A DNA stretch of 64,000 nt, from assembly GCA_009684525.1 (NCBI GenBank), contig WKKR01000004.1:62001-126000 (forward strand), written 5' to 3'. Shown in pieces: positions 19,189-27,296 of the stretch. Below the pieces are notes generated by a model, which saw only the letters and a program-made list of their open reading frames with translations, ran no database searches and was not told where the DNA came from. The position numbers were made by a program, and so were the translations under genes. How positions within the stretch are numbered: the first letter of the stretch is position 1; every line of letters begins with the position of its first letter. Origin of the DNA: Geobacter sp. GTDB taxonomy: Bacteria > Desulfobacterota > Desulfuromonadia > Geobacterales > DSM-12255.

Positions 19189-19245
19189 GCCCAAGGCTTA
19201 CGACCCGCCCTAAAGTCCGGCGGGTCAAAGCCATGCCCGTTAGAT
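19189..19245 (+). other. attC-like site C
   Basis: GCCCAAG box (19189-19195), long arms GGCTTACGACCCGCC and GGCGGGTCAAAGCC that pair with a small bulge, and GTTAGAT (19239-19245). The right end matches site A including GTTAGATGAAT. It ends 20 nt before the next gene's start. Confidence 0.65.
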
Positions 19246-19264
19246 GAATAAAAGGAGAATAATT

Positions 19265-20689
19265 ATGGGTGAACTTACAAAGGTGAATCATTCCGAGTTG
19301 ATTGACCCACAGGCACAGCTTGTTGTTGCTTTCTTAAAGCAATTCGGCTTGCCATCTGACAATATCATTGCTGAACAGTCAGAACGTTCTATTATAGGTC
19401 AGAACTTACCTGCATATATTGATTCACTGCCACCAGAGATTAAGCGTGACGCAAGATATTTATCAAAATTTGTTGTCGGCGCTGGTTTCGGATTATTCGA
19501 TTATTCTCTTAACGCTATTTGGAACGAGGTTGTCTTAGACCTCCGGAATAAAGCTGTATCATATGGCATTGATATTTTCTTTGACTCAGCGGTGGGAGGC
19601 AAGGCCAGAGAGTTTTACAAGACAGAAGATGATCTTGCATCTTTAAAAGACTCAGTATTACTTGATACTTGCAGGAAACTGGAGCTAATTTCAGACATAA
19701 CATATAAAAAACTAAAACATATATTAGAGATGCGAAATGATATTGGCATTTCACATCCAACTAATTATGCGATTAATGCATTCGAACTACTCGGGTGGCT
19801 TCAAACATGTATTCAAGATGTTTTGAGAGATAGGCCTACAGATGCAGCCCTTCAAGTTCAAGCTTTTATTCAAAACCTTAGAACATATAAGTCGCCAATT
19901 GATGCGGCAACAAAACTAACAATCGAATCAAAAATAACCGAACTGGCTAGTCATCATTTAGCCAGTATAATTCGGACTGCCTTTGGAATATATGTGTCTG
20001 ATGACACTGATCCGCAAGTTAGAAAAAATATATCAGTTATTGCACCTGTTATATGGGAAAACTGCTCTGACGATCCAAAATACAAGATTGGGATAACCCT
20101 TGAAGGATATAATACAAATTTGCATAAAAGTAAGTATGAATTGGGGGAGCAATTTTTACAAGTTGTTGGAGGGAATCCATACAGAACGCCGAATGAGCGG
20201 GCAATTATTGTAGATACTATACTCGACCTGCTTTTGGATAAACATGGCGGTTGGGATAATTTTCATCACGAGGCTCCTGTTGCAGACCAACTAGCTTCAT
20301 ACATTCAAGAGCAAATCGATATATTGCCAAACAATGCAGATAAGATAGTAAAAGTTGTAATGATGTGTCGAATAGGTCGTGACGTTTCATATTGCAATGG
20401 AGTATCACCGAGAGGAAGAACCTATTATGACCACATTTTATCGATACTTGGTGATAAATACACACCACATGCTATGGCCGCACTCACTCATTACGAAATT
20501 CAGAGGAAACTAGAAGCTTCTTCGTGTCGGACAAAAGCAAAAGAGGTCTTGGAAATTATCAAGCAAAGTGTGGTGAATAGCAGGTTAATTGAGTGCTTGG
20601 ATTTTTTGATTGCTCACATTGAAAGCACTGGCAAATGTGTATTTGATAGTCGCTTCAAGAAACTTTCTGCAAGCTACATAAACTGGTAA
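19265..20689 (+). CDS. HEPN-like protein of unknown function (cassette 4)
   Basis: I do not recognise a named family. The 474-residue, mostly helical protein has no signal peptide. A segment around residue 160 (ILEMRNDIGISHPTNYAINA) fits the R-x(4-6)-H motif of HEPN ribonucleases, with Asn after the Arg as is common. The rest, from about residue 200, is helical with no clear motif. ATG 19265 was chosen because AAAAGGAGA lies 9 nt upstream; an ATG at 19244 lies inside the attC core. It is AT-rich with different codon use from flanking genes. A toxin or antiviral RNase role is a hypothesis resting on one motif. Confidence 0.72.
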   Translation: MGELTKVNHSELIDPQAQLVVAFLKQFGLPSDNIIAEQSERSIIGQNLPAYIDSLPPEIKRDARYLSKFVVGAGFGLFDYSLNAIWNEVVLDLRNKAVSYGIDIFFDSAVGGKAREFYKTEDDLASLKDSVLLDTCRKLELISDITYKKLKHILEMRNDIGISHPTNYAINAFELLGWLQTCIQDVLRDRPTDAALQVQAFIQNLRTYKSPIDAATKLTIESKITELASHHLASIIRTAFGIYVSDDTDPQVRKNISVIAPVIWENCSDDPKYKIGITLEGYNTNLHKSKYELGEQFLQVVGGNPYRTPNERAIIVDTILDLLLDKHGGWDNFHHEAPVADQLASYIQEQIDILPNNADKIVKVVMMCRIGRDVSYCNGVSPRGRTYYDHILSILGDKYTPHAMAALTHYEIQRKLEASSCRTKAKEVLEIIKQSVVNSRLIECLDFLIAHIESTGKCVFDSRFKKLSASYINW

Positions 20690-20692
20690 GCA

Positions 20693-20724
20693 ACTAACAA
20701 TGGGGTGCTGGGCCGATTGGTAAT
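20693..20724 (+). other. Short attC-like remnant D
   Basis: ACTAACAAT-GG (20693-20703) can pair with CCGATTGGTAAT (20713-20724) with one bulged base and two mismatches. It is much shorter than a normal attC and may be a decayed site between cassettes 4 and 5. Confidence 0.3.
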
Positions 20725-20743
20725 AAAGAAGTCAGGGTAGACC

Positions 20744-21769
20744 ATGTACAAGATCAAGAACACTGAGCGAAACAACGAAAAAGCCTCTGACTTCGAGACA
20801 TTTTCCATGCTTTACTTGCTCGGAATCCGAAGCGACAGGGATCAAATCGATTTGGTCCTTGTGGATTGTTTTAATGACGTTACTGGCTCGGATGATGTTG
20901 TAAGCCGTCTCTGGGATGTCCAGTCAAAAGGCCACAAGAGCAATACACCTCTACAAATAGGTGAGCACCTAATTACCCTATACGAAAACTTCCTTACAGA
21001 CTTTCCATTTGAACACCTGATATTGTTTCTGGAAACAGTTGCCAGCATCCATGTTCGGGACGCGAGTCTTGTGATATTTGGTATCAGCAATTTCACCGGT
21101 GAGAGCCAAGAAAAGATCAAAGAAGGTCTACTACGTGAGTTTGCTCGAAGAAACTCCATTCTTCCCTCAGAAATACCGACAGACAAAGTCAATTCCTTCC
21201 TTGAAAGTGTAGACTTCGTGCTCTGCACAAAAGACAAAATCAAAAACATCAAGAACCTGATTGAGTTCAAGAATAAGGACGTCCGTGGTGATGACTTCTT
21301 TATCGAGATTTTTAATGAAATCAGAGGAATGCAGTCCAACCTAAAGAGCACAAACGTCGAATATTCGGTCTTAAATGCTCCCTCTGACATTCTGTTCTTC
21401 AGGAAGTACATTACTAGAAACCAAATTGTTACATTACTCGTAAACAGGCTAGTTGGTATTGAGCTCTTCAGTAACCACGGCATTCCGATAGATTTCATCC
21501 CCTATGTAGAAGGAATGGACAGAGAAGATGTTCGAGATCTAATTCAAAACTGTGTGGCAGCCATTTGTCGAACGTTTTTTGATAAGAATAATAAGGTAAA
21601 CGTTTGGCGATTTCTTGAGGCAACCATTAAGTTCCTGATGAAGGATTCAACGCTAGGTGTTGAAGAGATCGTTGGACAGATTCCAGAGCAGACTCTGAGG
21701 GGTGTCCCTACGCTTGATAGCACAAGCACAAGGTTCTTAATAGCCAGAATTAAGGATGGTTTACAATGA
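20744..21769 (+). CDS. Putative PD-(D/E)xK-type nuclease partner (cassette 5, gene 1)
   Basis: The 341-residue protein carries, near its N-terminus, the elements expected of a restriction-endonuclease-like fold. These are Glu18 in SDFETFSMLYLL, Asp41/Asp45 in LVDCFNDVTG, and Q60-x-K62 in LWDVQSKGH. This E...D...QxK pattern resembles DUF4297/Cap4 and Mrr-like nucleases. The C-terminal ~200 residues are helical and unrecognised, possibly the part that contacts its partner. Its TGA overlaps the ATG of the ATPase gene, so the two are translationally coupled. Nuclease activity is inferred from the motif pattern only. Confidence 0.65.
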   Translation: MYKIKNTERNNEKASDFETFSMLYLLGIRSDRDQIDLVLVDCFNDVTGSDDVVSRLWDVQSKGHKSNTPLQIGEHLITLYENFLTDFPFEHLILFLETVASIHVRDASLVIFGISNFTGESQEKIKEGLLREFARRNSILPSEIPTDKVNSFLESVDFVLCTKDKIKNIKNLIEFKNKDVRGDDFFIEIFNEIRGMQSNLKSTNVEYSVLNAPSDILFFRKYITRNQIVTLLVNRLVGIELFSNHGIPIDFIPYVEGMDREDVRDLIQNCVAAICRTFFDKNNKVNVWRFLEATIKFLMKDSTLGVEEIVGQIPEQTLRGVPTLDSTSTRFLIARIKDGLQ

Positions 21770-23373
21770 TTCTTCTCGCAGCCGGAATTGGAAACCTAGA
21801 AGAGGCTTTCATCGAAGACCGATTTACGAATGACCTCAACATCATCTACAGCAACGACAACAACAAAGGGAAGACGATTCTCATTCAAAGCGCGATGTAT
21901 TCAATTGGAAACTCGCCAATCTTTCCTGCAAGCCTCGACATTAGAAGGTACTTCTTCTATTCAAAGTTCTCACACAATGACAGAGACATAGAGTTTCTGA
22001 GAAGCGGAAACAGTATACTTGTTAGGGAACAGGGCGTAGTTTCTGTATTCGATACGATTACTGATTTCAAAATATATTTCAATGAAGAGATTTTTCAATT
22101 GCCGCGGTTTGTCAAAGATGGGCGCCCGATTATGGCAGACACAAGCCTATTTTTCCAAACGTTCTTTCTACCTCAAGACAAACGGAACACCTCCACCGTA
22201 ATCAATGGCGGGCAGTTCAACAAGTCCGATTTTGTACTCATGTTGAAGGCACTCATAGATCCAAACTTCTCAAACCTTGATATTGGGGAAGTTGATGTTC
22301 TAAAAAATCGGCGCAAAGAACTTCTGCAACAAATCGGTCTACTTAGTCGTCGGCTGTCTTTTGCCAAAGAAAATCCAGTTGTCGCTCGGCAAGTTCTTCA
22401 AAGCGTAAATAACGTCAACTTTCAGGAACAAAGCGATTCTCTACAAAAGATTAACTCGGAAATATCTGCATACTCAACTAAAAGGAACCGAGAAACAAAC
22501 CGGCTATACAAGCTCCAAACACTTATCTCTGAACTAAACTCGCTAAATAGAAATATAGAAATTGGAAAAATCAAGTGTGCCGACTGTGGAAGCGAAAAGA
22601 TCGTCTATTCAAATGGTGAGTTTACGTTTGAGGTTAGCAATGACATTGTGAGGCGCGAAGTAATAGCTTCAATCCGATCGCAAATCTCTAACAAGATTGC
22701 CGCCATAGCAGAGTACAACAACGAGATCTCACGACTTCAAATTGAGTTGCAGGCAAGACTGGCTTCAATACCAGCTGAGGTCACGGACATCATTATTAGT
22801 CGCGAAGCGGTTCTGAATGAAAGAGACAATGACCTTAAGATCGCCGAACTCAACAACGAACTCCAATTGATCGAGCAAAGGCTAGCTCAGCAAGAGCTTT
22901 TTGAAAAGCAGTCGACACAGCGTGTCAACGAGACGCTCGCTGAAATAGTAGGGGACATGAAGCGTTACTACGCCGAGATCGACGAAGTCGAAAACTCAAG
23001 CATCGAGGGTCTCTTCACAAAACACAATGAAAATTTCTCTGGAAGCGAGGAGCAGATTTTCTACTTTAGCAAGCTTGTCTCGATTTCAAAGCATATTCAG
23101 CTTCCGTTTCCCATTATTGTTGATTGCTTCCGTGATGGAGAGGTTTCAACTGATAAAGAGCTGAAAATGATTAGAGAATACCAAAACCTCAAGAAACAGG
23201 TAATTCTCACCTCCACCTTGAAATCTCAAGAATATTCATCAGACAAATATCCTAAGAGCAATACCTTGAATCCAATCGACTATAGTCAAATACAGTCAAA
23301 TAAACTCTTGCAACCGTCATTCTGCGCAGAGTTTGAGAAAATACTAAAGGCTTTCAATTTAGAACTACACTAA
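21766..23373 (+). CDS. Rad50/SMC-like ABC ATPase (cassette 5, gene 2)
   Basis: The 535-residue protein has a split ABC ATPase. The N-terminal lobe has Walker A SNDNNKGKT (residues 29-37). Two long coiled-coil stretches (about 170-260 and 290-410) flank a CADC (C-x-x-C) turn near residue 270, like a Rad50 zinc hook. The C-terminal lobe has a signature-like SGSEEQ and Walker B PIIVDCFRDGE. Such ATPases sense or load onto DNA. Overlap with the preceding nuclease-like gene (ATGA) suggests a two-component complex related to Lamassu or ABC three-component conflict systems. An attC-like site begins at its stop codon. Confidence 0.82.
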   Translation: MILLAAGIGNLEEAFIEDRFTNDLNIIYSNDNNKGKTILIQSAMYSIGNSPIFPASLDIRRYFFYSKFSHNDRDIEFLRSGNSILVREQGVVSVFDTITDFKIYFNEEIFQLPRFVKDGRPIMADTSLFFQTFFLPQDKRNTSTVINGGQFNKSDFVLMLKALIDPNFSNLDIGEVDVLKNRRKELLQQIGLLSRRLSFAKENPVVARQVLQSVNNVNFQEQSDSLQKINSEISAYSTKRNRETNRLYKLQTLISELNSLNRNIEIGKIKCADCGSEKIVYSNGEFTFEVSNDIVRREVIASIRSQISNKIAAIAEYNNEISRLQIELQARLASIPAEVTDIIISREAVLNERDNDLKIAELNNELQLIEQRLAQQELFEKQSTQRVNETLAEIVGDMKRYYAEIDEVENSSIEGLFTKHNENFSGSEEQIFYFSKLVSISKHIQLPFPIIVDCFRDGEVSTDKELKMIREYQNLKKQVILTSTLKSQEYSSDKYPKSNTLNPIDYSQIQSNKLLQPSFCAEFEKILKAFNLELH

Positions 23374-23432
23374 TCTAACAAGGCGGCGGCACACAGACGC
23401 TGACGCGCTGGTGCGCCCCCACGACGTTGGCC
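23373..23432 (+). other. attC-like site E
   Basis: ATCTAAC (23373-23379) begins within the ATPase stop codon and GTTGGCC (23426-23432) ends the site: 60 bp, the classic attC size. GGCGGCACACAGACG on the left pairs with CGCTGGTGCGCC on the right if three bases (G, A, A) are left unpaired, the extrahelical-base pattern of attC. Confidence 0.7.
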
Positions 23433-23456
23433 GAATAAAGCAATGATGGAGAAAAT

Positions 23457-23858
23457 ATGGTACACGGCCTAAGTCATATAACCTTTATAGTGCGGGACTT
23501 GCAGCGAATGTCGGTCTTTTTATGCGAAGGATTAGGCGCAAAGGAAGTGTATGACAGCAATAAAAAGAATTATTCTTTGTCGCGCGAAAAGTTTTTTCTT
23601 GTCGGAGATTTATGGATAGCTGCCATGGAGGGAGAACCTCCAACCGAAAAATCCTATCAACACGTTGCTTTCAGGGTTTCCGCTTCGGATATACCAGAAT
23701 ATGAAAATCGCTTGAAAAAACTAGGGATTGAAATGAAACCGCCACGAAATAGGATTCATGGTGAGGGAGAGTCGCTATATTTCTTTGATTTCGACAACCA
23801 CTTATTTGAATTGCATTCTGGAACTCTTGAAGACCGGTTGGCTTTGTACAGAGAGTAA
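23457..23858 (+). CDS. fosX: FosX-type fosfomycin hydrolase (cassette 6)
   Basis: FosX is a metal-dependent epoxide hydrolase of the VOC/glyoxalase superfamily that inactivates fosfomycin with water. The 133-residue product has metal ligands His7 (LSHITF), His69 (YQHVAF) and Glu118 (HLFELHSGTLEDRL), and catalytic Glu44 in SLSREKFF, the residue that marks FosX rather than the thiol-using FosA/FosB. GGAG lies about 8 nt before the ATG. It sits between two attC-like sites, so it looks like a mobile resistance-type cassette. Activity on fosfomycin is inferred from conserved residues; a related native substrate is possible. Confidence 0.88.
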   Translation: MVHGLSHITFIVRDLQRMSVFLCEGLGAKEVYDSNKKNYSLSREKFFLVGDLWIAAMEGEPPTEKSYQHVAFRVSASDIPEYENRLKKLGIEMKPPRNRIHGEGESLYFFDFDNHLFELHSGTLEDRLALYRE

Positions 23859-23927
23859 CAAACTGGAAAGAAGCACCTGAAAGCAGAAAGTTTGCCACCG
23901 GAGAAACACGGCGGAGAACAAAAGAGA

Positions 23928-24000
23928 TGCCAACAAGTGCCTTGGACACCGACCGGGGCAGAGAAGCGCCCCGGACGGGTCAAGGCCCGAGCCGTTAGTC
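23928..24000 (+). other. attC-like site F, right end of array
   Basis: CCAAC box (TGCCAAC, 23928-23934), GCCTTGGAC pairing with GTCAAGGC with one unpaired G, inner stem CCGGGGC/GCCCCGG, and GTTAGTC (23994-24000). Core-like composition resumes directly after it. Confidence 0.58.
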
Positions 24001-24020
24001 GTCATAAAATGAGGGATAAA

Positions 24021-24051
24021 TTGCCTCCCCCTCTTCTTCTCCTGGTACAAT
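24021..24051 (+). promoter_or_regulatory. Possible promoter after the array
   Basis: TTGCCT (24021-24026) and TACAAT (24046-24051) with an extended TGG before the -10; the 19-nt spacer is long. It would drive the pentapeptide gene and those behind it. Confidence 0.45.
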
Positions 24052-24100
24052 GAATACCTGAAGGGGCAGCCGTCAGGACCATCATTGAGGGGAAATCGAT

Positions 24101-24820
24101 ATGTTCAAGCTTATGGACTTGTTCGTAGAGTTCCTGATCAAGCCGTTCTTCAGCGAGAAAATCCGCGTCATCAAGTATTACGACCAGAAACAGACCGCGG
24201 CACGTCTGCTCGCCAGCGGCAATCCGGGTCGGATGAAGAAGGGGCTGTCACTGCTGTTCGAGCTGGCCCTCTCGTACCCCTACCGTGTCCAGGAAGTCAT
24301 CAACGACATAACCACCTTCCTGCGAGATACCTTTCCCCAGGACCGGCAGCCGATTCCGGGACACACCGACATCCTGGAATCGGGTCTCCGCTCCCTGGTC
24401 GCCATGCCGCGTGTCGACCAGAACGGGTTCCCCTACAACTTCGATATCCATCAGATTCGGATTGAAGGCATCGACGGGACACTGGACCTGACCAGGATGA
24501 ACTTCAGACACTTCTCGCTCTGGGGATGCAGGTTTATCAATGTGATCCTCTCGCATTCCTCGTTCGAGGAAGCGGACCTGGGCGGCACGGTGTTCGATCA
24601 GTGCAGCCTTGAGTATGCCAATCTCAAGGGGGCAAAGATGTGCGGCAGCTTCATGGATCAGGGACGGCCGACCCTCGTGCGGAATACGAGGCTCTGGGGA
24701 ACCAACCTGAACGAAGCGGATATCGAATTCTGTGAGCTGCACAATTTCGACAACATCGACCTCTCAGGTCTTGAAGGGAGGATCACCGACGGGAAACTGC
24801 GCATTATTGGAGCACACTGA
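24101..24820 (+). CDS. Pentapeptide-repeat-like protein
   Basis: The 239-residue product has an N-terminal helical part (residues 1-95, with a weakly hydrophobic start) and a C-terminal pentapeptide-repeat-like region from about residue 115: LDLTRMNFRHFSLWGC, FEEADLGGTVFDQC, LEYANLKGAKMCG and TNLNEADIEFCEL. Such repeats form a right-handed beta-helix; partners are unknown. GAGGGGAAA lies before the ATG. It is the first gene right of the cassette array and has the GC-rich codon use of the core genome, followed 21 nt later by the FmdE-family gene, so both may be co-transcribed. Confidence 0.82.
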   Translation: MFKLMDLFVEFLIKPFFSEKIRVIKYYDQKQTAARLLASGNPGRMKKGLSLLFELALSYPYRVQEVINDITTFLRDTFPQDRQPIPGHTDILESGLRSLVAMPRVDQNGFPYNFDIHQIRIEGIDGTLDLTRMNFRHFSLWGCRFINVILSHSSFEEADLGGTVFDQCSLEYANLKGAKMCGSFMDQGRPTLVRNTRLWGTNLNEADIEFCELHNFDNIDLSGLEGRITDGKLRIIGAH

Positions 24821-24841
24821 AACAAGGAGAACGATGCCCCC

Positions 24842-25378
24842 ATGACCAGATACCTTTTCCTGCTGCTGAGTATGACGCTGTTCCTCTCCCACCATCCCGC
24901 ATGGGGAGCTGAGACCCCCTGCCCGGAGACCGACGTCTATCTGCGGACGGAGCAGTTTCATGGCGATGCGTGCACCGGCCAACTGATCGGGATACGCCTG
25001 GCGCTGGCGGCCAAGGAGGCGTTACAGAAGAGCGGTGTGACGGGAAAGCTGAAGGCGAAATACTATGCGTTGAACTGCGCCGTGGACGGGATTCAGGTTG
25101 CCGCAGGGACGACCATCGGCAACAGGTCCCTGGAGGTCATCGACAAAAAGGACAACCGCCTCGAACTTGCGGACAAGGATGGCAAGCATGCGGTCGAGGC
25201 AAGACTGACAAAGCTGGCTGCTGACAAAAGCAAGACCTCTCTCGAACTCAAGAAGCAGATGAAAGCACTGCCGGCCGATTCGGAGCGGATGCAGCAGGTG
25301 CAGAAGGAACTGGAGGCCATCTCCACCTGGTTCCGCACCGCCACCACTGCCGAAGTCGTTACGGTCAGACAGCGGTAG
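24842..25378 (+). CDS. Exported FmdE-family protein
   Basis: The 178-residue product has a signal peptide (residues 1-22, FLLLSMTLFLSHHPAWGAE), so it acts in the periplasm. The mature part matches the FmdE region family: FHGDACTGQLIGIRLALAAKEAL and NCAVDGIQVAAGTTIG, which include the conserved His/Cys residues of this metal-binding fold. The C-terminal ~60 residues are helical (KLAADKSKTSLELKKQMKAL). FmdE proteins are named for molybdenum formylmethanofuran dehydrogenase, but stand-alone copies in bacteria are of unknown role, possibly metal or heme binding. Confidence 0.85.
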   Translation: MTRYLFLLLSMTLFLSHHPAWGAETPCPETDVYLRTEQFHGDACTGQLIGIRLALAAKEALQKSGVTGKLKAKYYALNCAVDGIQVAAGTTIGNRSLEVIDKKDNRLELADKDGKHAVEARLTKLAADKSKTSLELKKQMKALPADSERMQQVQKELEAISTWFRTATTAEVVTVRQR

Positions 25379-25403
25379 TCGGCATCGTTCAAGAGGAGCG
25401 TCT

Positions 25404-25946
25404 ATGGAAACTATGCAACTTGAGAGAGCGTTCACGCTTCTGGAACCGGGCCCGGTCGTCCTTGTGACGACACATGACGGCTCGAAGCACAACATCATGA
25501 CGATCTCGTGGACCATGGTAACGGACTTCACGCCGCGGTTCGCCATGACCACCGGGCCGTGGAACCATTCCTATGCCGCGCTGCAGAAATCCAAGGAATG
25601 TGTCATCGCCATCCCCACCGTTGACCTGCTCGATACAGTCGTGGGGGTGGGAACCTGTTCCGGTGCCGACACGGACAAATTTGAAAAATTCGGGCTGACG
25701 CCGGTGCAGGCAGGCCATGTCAAGGCCGCCTTGATCAAGGAATGCCTGGCAAATATCGAATGTCGTGTCATCGATATCGTCGAACAGCACAATATTGTTG
25801 TCCTTGAAGGCATCGCCGCGTACTACGACACGTCACGCACAGAGAAGCGAACCGTTCACGCCATTGGCGATGGAACGTTCGTCGTGGACGGGCGCACGGT
25901 CAATCGCAGGGCAATGATGGCGGCGAAGATTCCTGACGGTATCTGA
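25404..25946 (+). CDS. Flavin reductase-like FMN-binding protein
   Basis: The 180-residue protein belongs to the flavin reductase/flavoredoxin family: PVVLVTTHDGSKHNIMTISW at residues 16-35 and the NHSYAALQKSKECVIAIP segment form the FMN-binding split-barrel. These proteins reduce or bind FMN and pass electrons to partners; the partner here is not evident. GAGGAG lies 8 nt before the ATG. It follows the FmdE-family gene by 25 nt, so the two are probably in one transcription unit. No export signal, so cytoplasmic. Confidence 0.88.
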   Translation: METMQLERAFTLLEPGPVVLVTTHDGSKHNIMTISWTMVTDFTPRFAMTTGPWNHSYAALQKSKECVIAIPTVDLLDTVVGVGTCSGADTDKFEKFGLTPVQAGHVKAALIKECLANIECRVIDIVEQHNIVVLEGIAAYYDTSRTEKRTVHAIGDGTFVVDGRTVNRRAMMAAKIPDGI

Positions 25947-26035
25947 CTCCTGAACCAGCAAAGTCATAGCCCAGCACAGCACCAGGCCCCGCAGCTGCGC
26001 TCTCCCACGTTGAACCGCGAAAAGAATGCCATCAG

Positions 26036-27154
26036 TCAATAGAGCTCGTACTTCAGCAGCCGGCACTCCAGCGGGCCGTTCCAGAGCGGTATCCGGCGGG
26101 TCGCCTTCAACCCCACGTGCTTGGCCAGCTCCATGCTGCCGGTGAAAACCCAGGCGGTGTTCCCCTTGCAGCGCTGCTTGAACAGGTCCCCCAGCTGCCG
26201 GTAGAACGGCTTCAGCACCTCCACCTCCCCCATCCGCTCACCATACGGCGGGTTGCAGACAATCATCCCGTTGCCCGGCGGCGGAGTGAAATCCTGCATG
26301 TCGTACCGCGTAAGCCCGATCAGCCCGCGCACGCCGGCCCGCTCGGCATTGCGCCTGGCCGTGGCGATGGTCCGGCCGTCACTGTCGCTCCCCTGGATCG
26401 GCGCGGGGAGTCGGTCCAGCACCTGGCCGCTTGCCTCTGCGCGCAGGGCCTGCCAGGCCGCCTGGTCGAAGCCGGGCCAGCGCTCGAAACCGAAGCGCCG
26501 CTCCCCGCCGGGCGGACGGCAGCTCGCCAGGAGCGCCGCCTCGATGAGTAGCGTCCCTGAGCCGCAGAGCGGATCGGAGAGCGGCACAGAACCGTCCCAG
26601 CCGGTGGAGAGGATGATGGCCGCAGCCAGGGTCTCGCGCAGGGGCGCCTCGTTCTTTTCCAGCCGGTAGCCGCGCCGGTCCAGAGGCGCGCCGGAGGTGT
26701 CGAGGCTTACGGTGCAGCGGTTCTTCAGCAGGTGGACATTGACCCGCAGGTCGGGATCGCGGGTGTCGACGCTGGGGCGGGTGCCGAAGCGGTCACGCAG
26801 GCTGTCTACCACGGCGTCCTTGGTCTTGAGCGCCACGTAACCGGAGTGGGTAAGCGCAGAGTCGCGTAGCGAGCAGTCAACGGCCATGGTCATGGCCGGG
26901 GTCAGGTAATCCTGCCACGGGATGGTGCGTACACCGGCATAGAGCTCCTCCGGAGTGGTGCAGGAAAAGGTGGCAAGCGGCAGCAGCACCCGGTTGGCCG
27001 TCCTGAGCCAGAGGTTGGCCCGCCAGCATGCCTCCATATCCCCGCTGAAGCGGACCCCGCCCCGTTCCTGGGCAATTTCGGCCACTCCCAGCCGCTGCAG
27101 TTCGCCGGCCAGGACCTCTTCCATGCCGCGGCCCGTGGTTGCAAAGAATTCCAT
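26036..27154 (-). CDS. THUMP-domain RNA methyltransferase, RlmL N-half type
   Basis: The 372-residue protein has a THUMP RNA-binding domain (about residues 45-155) and a SAM-dependent methyltransferase domain with DPLCGSGTLLIEAALLA (about 200-215) and the catalytic motif IVCNPPYGERMG. It resembles the N-terminal half of E. coli RlmL/RlmKL, which methylates 23S rRNA G2445 at N2. Substrate is therefore likely, but not certain, to be 23S rRNA. GGGGAGA lies before the ATG. It is convergent with the flavin reductase gene and diverges from no obvious partner. Confidence 0.9.
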   Translation of the reverse strand: MEFFATTGRGMEEVLAGELQRLGVAEIAQERGGVRFSGDMEACWRANLWLRTANRVLLPLATFSCTTPEELYAGVRTIPWQDYLTPAMTMAVDCSLRDSALTHSGYVALKTKDAVVDSLRDRFGTRPSVDTRDPDLRVNVHLLKNRCTVSLDTSGAPLDRRGYRLEKNEAPLRETLAAAIILSTGWDGSVPLSDPLCGSGTLLIEAALLASCRPPGGERRFGFERWPGFDQAAWQALRAEASGQVLDRLPAPIQGSDSDGRTIATARRNAERAGVRGLIGLTRYDMQDFTPPPGNGMIVCNPPYGERMGEVEVLKPFYRQLGDLFKQRCKGNTAWVFTGSMELAKHVGLKATRRIPLWNGPLECRLLKYELY

Positions 27155-27243
27155 ATTCTCCCCTCTACACCTGATGATCGAGGCCGGCGGATAAAACCCG
27201 AAACCGTCAGACTGCCTGCTCTTGATCAGCCCTCTGTTACAGC

Positions 27244-27268
27244 AAAACGGCCGGGAAAACCCCGGCCG
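27244..27268 (-). terminator. Rho-independent terminator after the Tim44-like gene
   Basis: On the minus strand CGGCCGGG and CCCGGCCG form an 8-bp stem with a 5-nt loop, followed by TTTT. It lies about 30 nt after the stop at 27297. Confidence 0.75.
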
Positions 27269-27296
27269 CTTCAGACTGCTACTGTGCCATAAAACG

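Larger units (their letters stand above)
15694..24000 (+). mobile_element. Integron-like gene-cassette array without integrase
   Basis: Seven same-strand genes of unrelated function, visibly AT-richer than both flanks, sit between trmL and the pentapeptide gene. They are separated by short palindromic spacers with integron attC features. These are an RYYYAAC-like box soon after the stop codon, arms that pair with unpaired extra bases, and a GTTRRRY-like box just before the next gene's ribosome site. Best cases are 17085-17197, 23373-23432 and the related pair at 16255 and 19189. No integrase or attI is present in the window, so this fits a cluster of attC sites lacking an integrase. Site-level calls are by eye; covariance-model scoring is the decisive test. 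Confidence 0.68.

Noticed and set aside
20690-20743. A full attC between cassettes 4 and 5
   Set aside because: Only a 32-bp pairing element is present, with no proper GTTRRRY core; listed as a weak remnant rather than a site.
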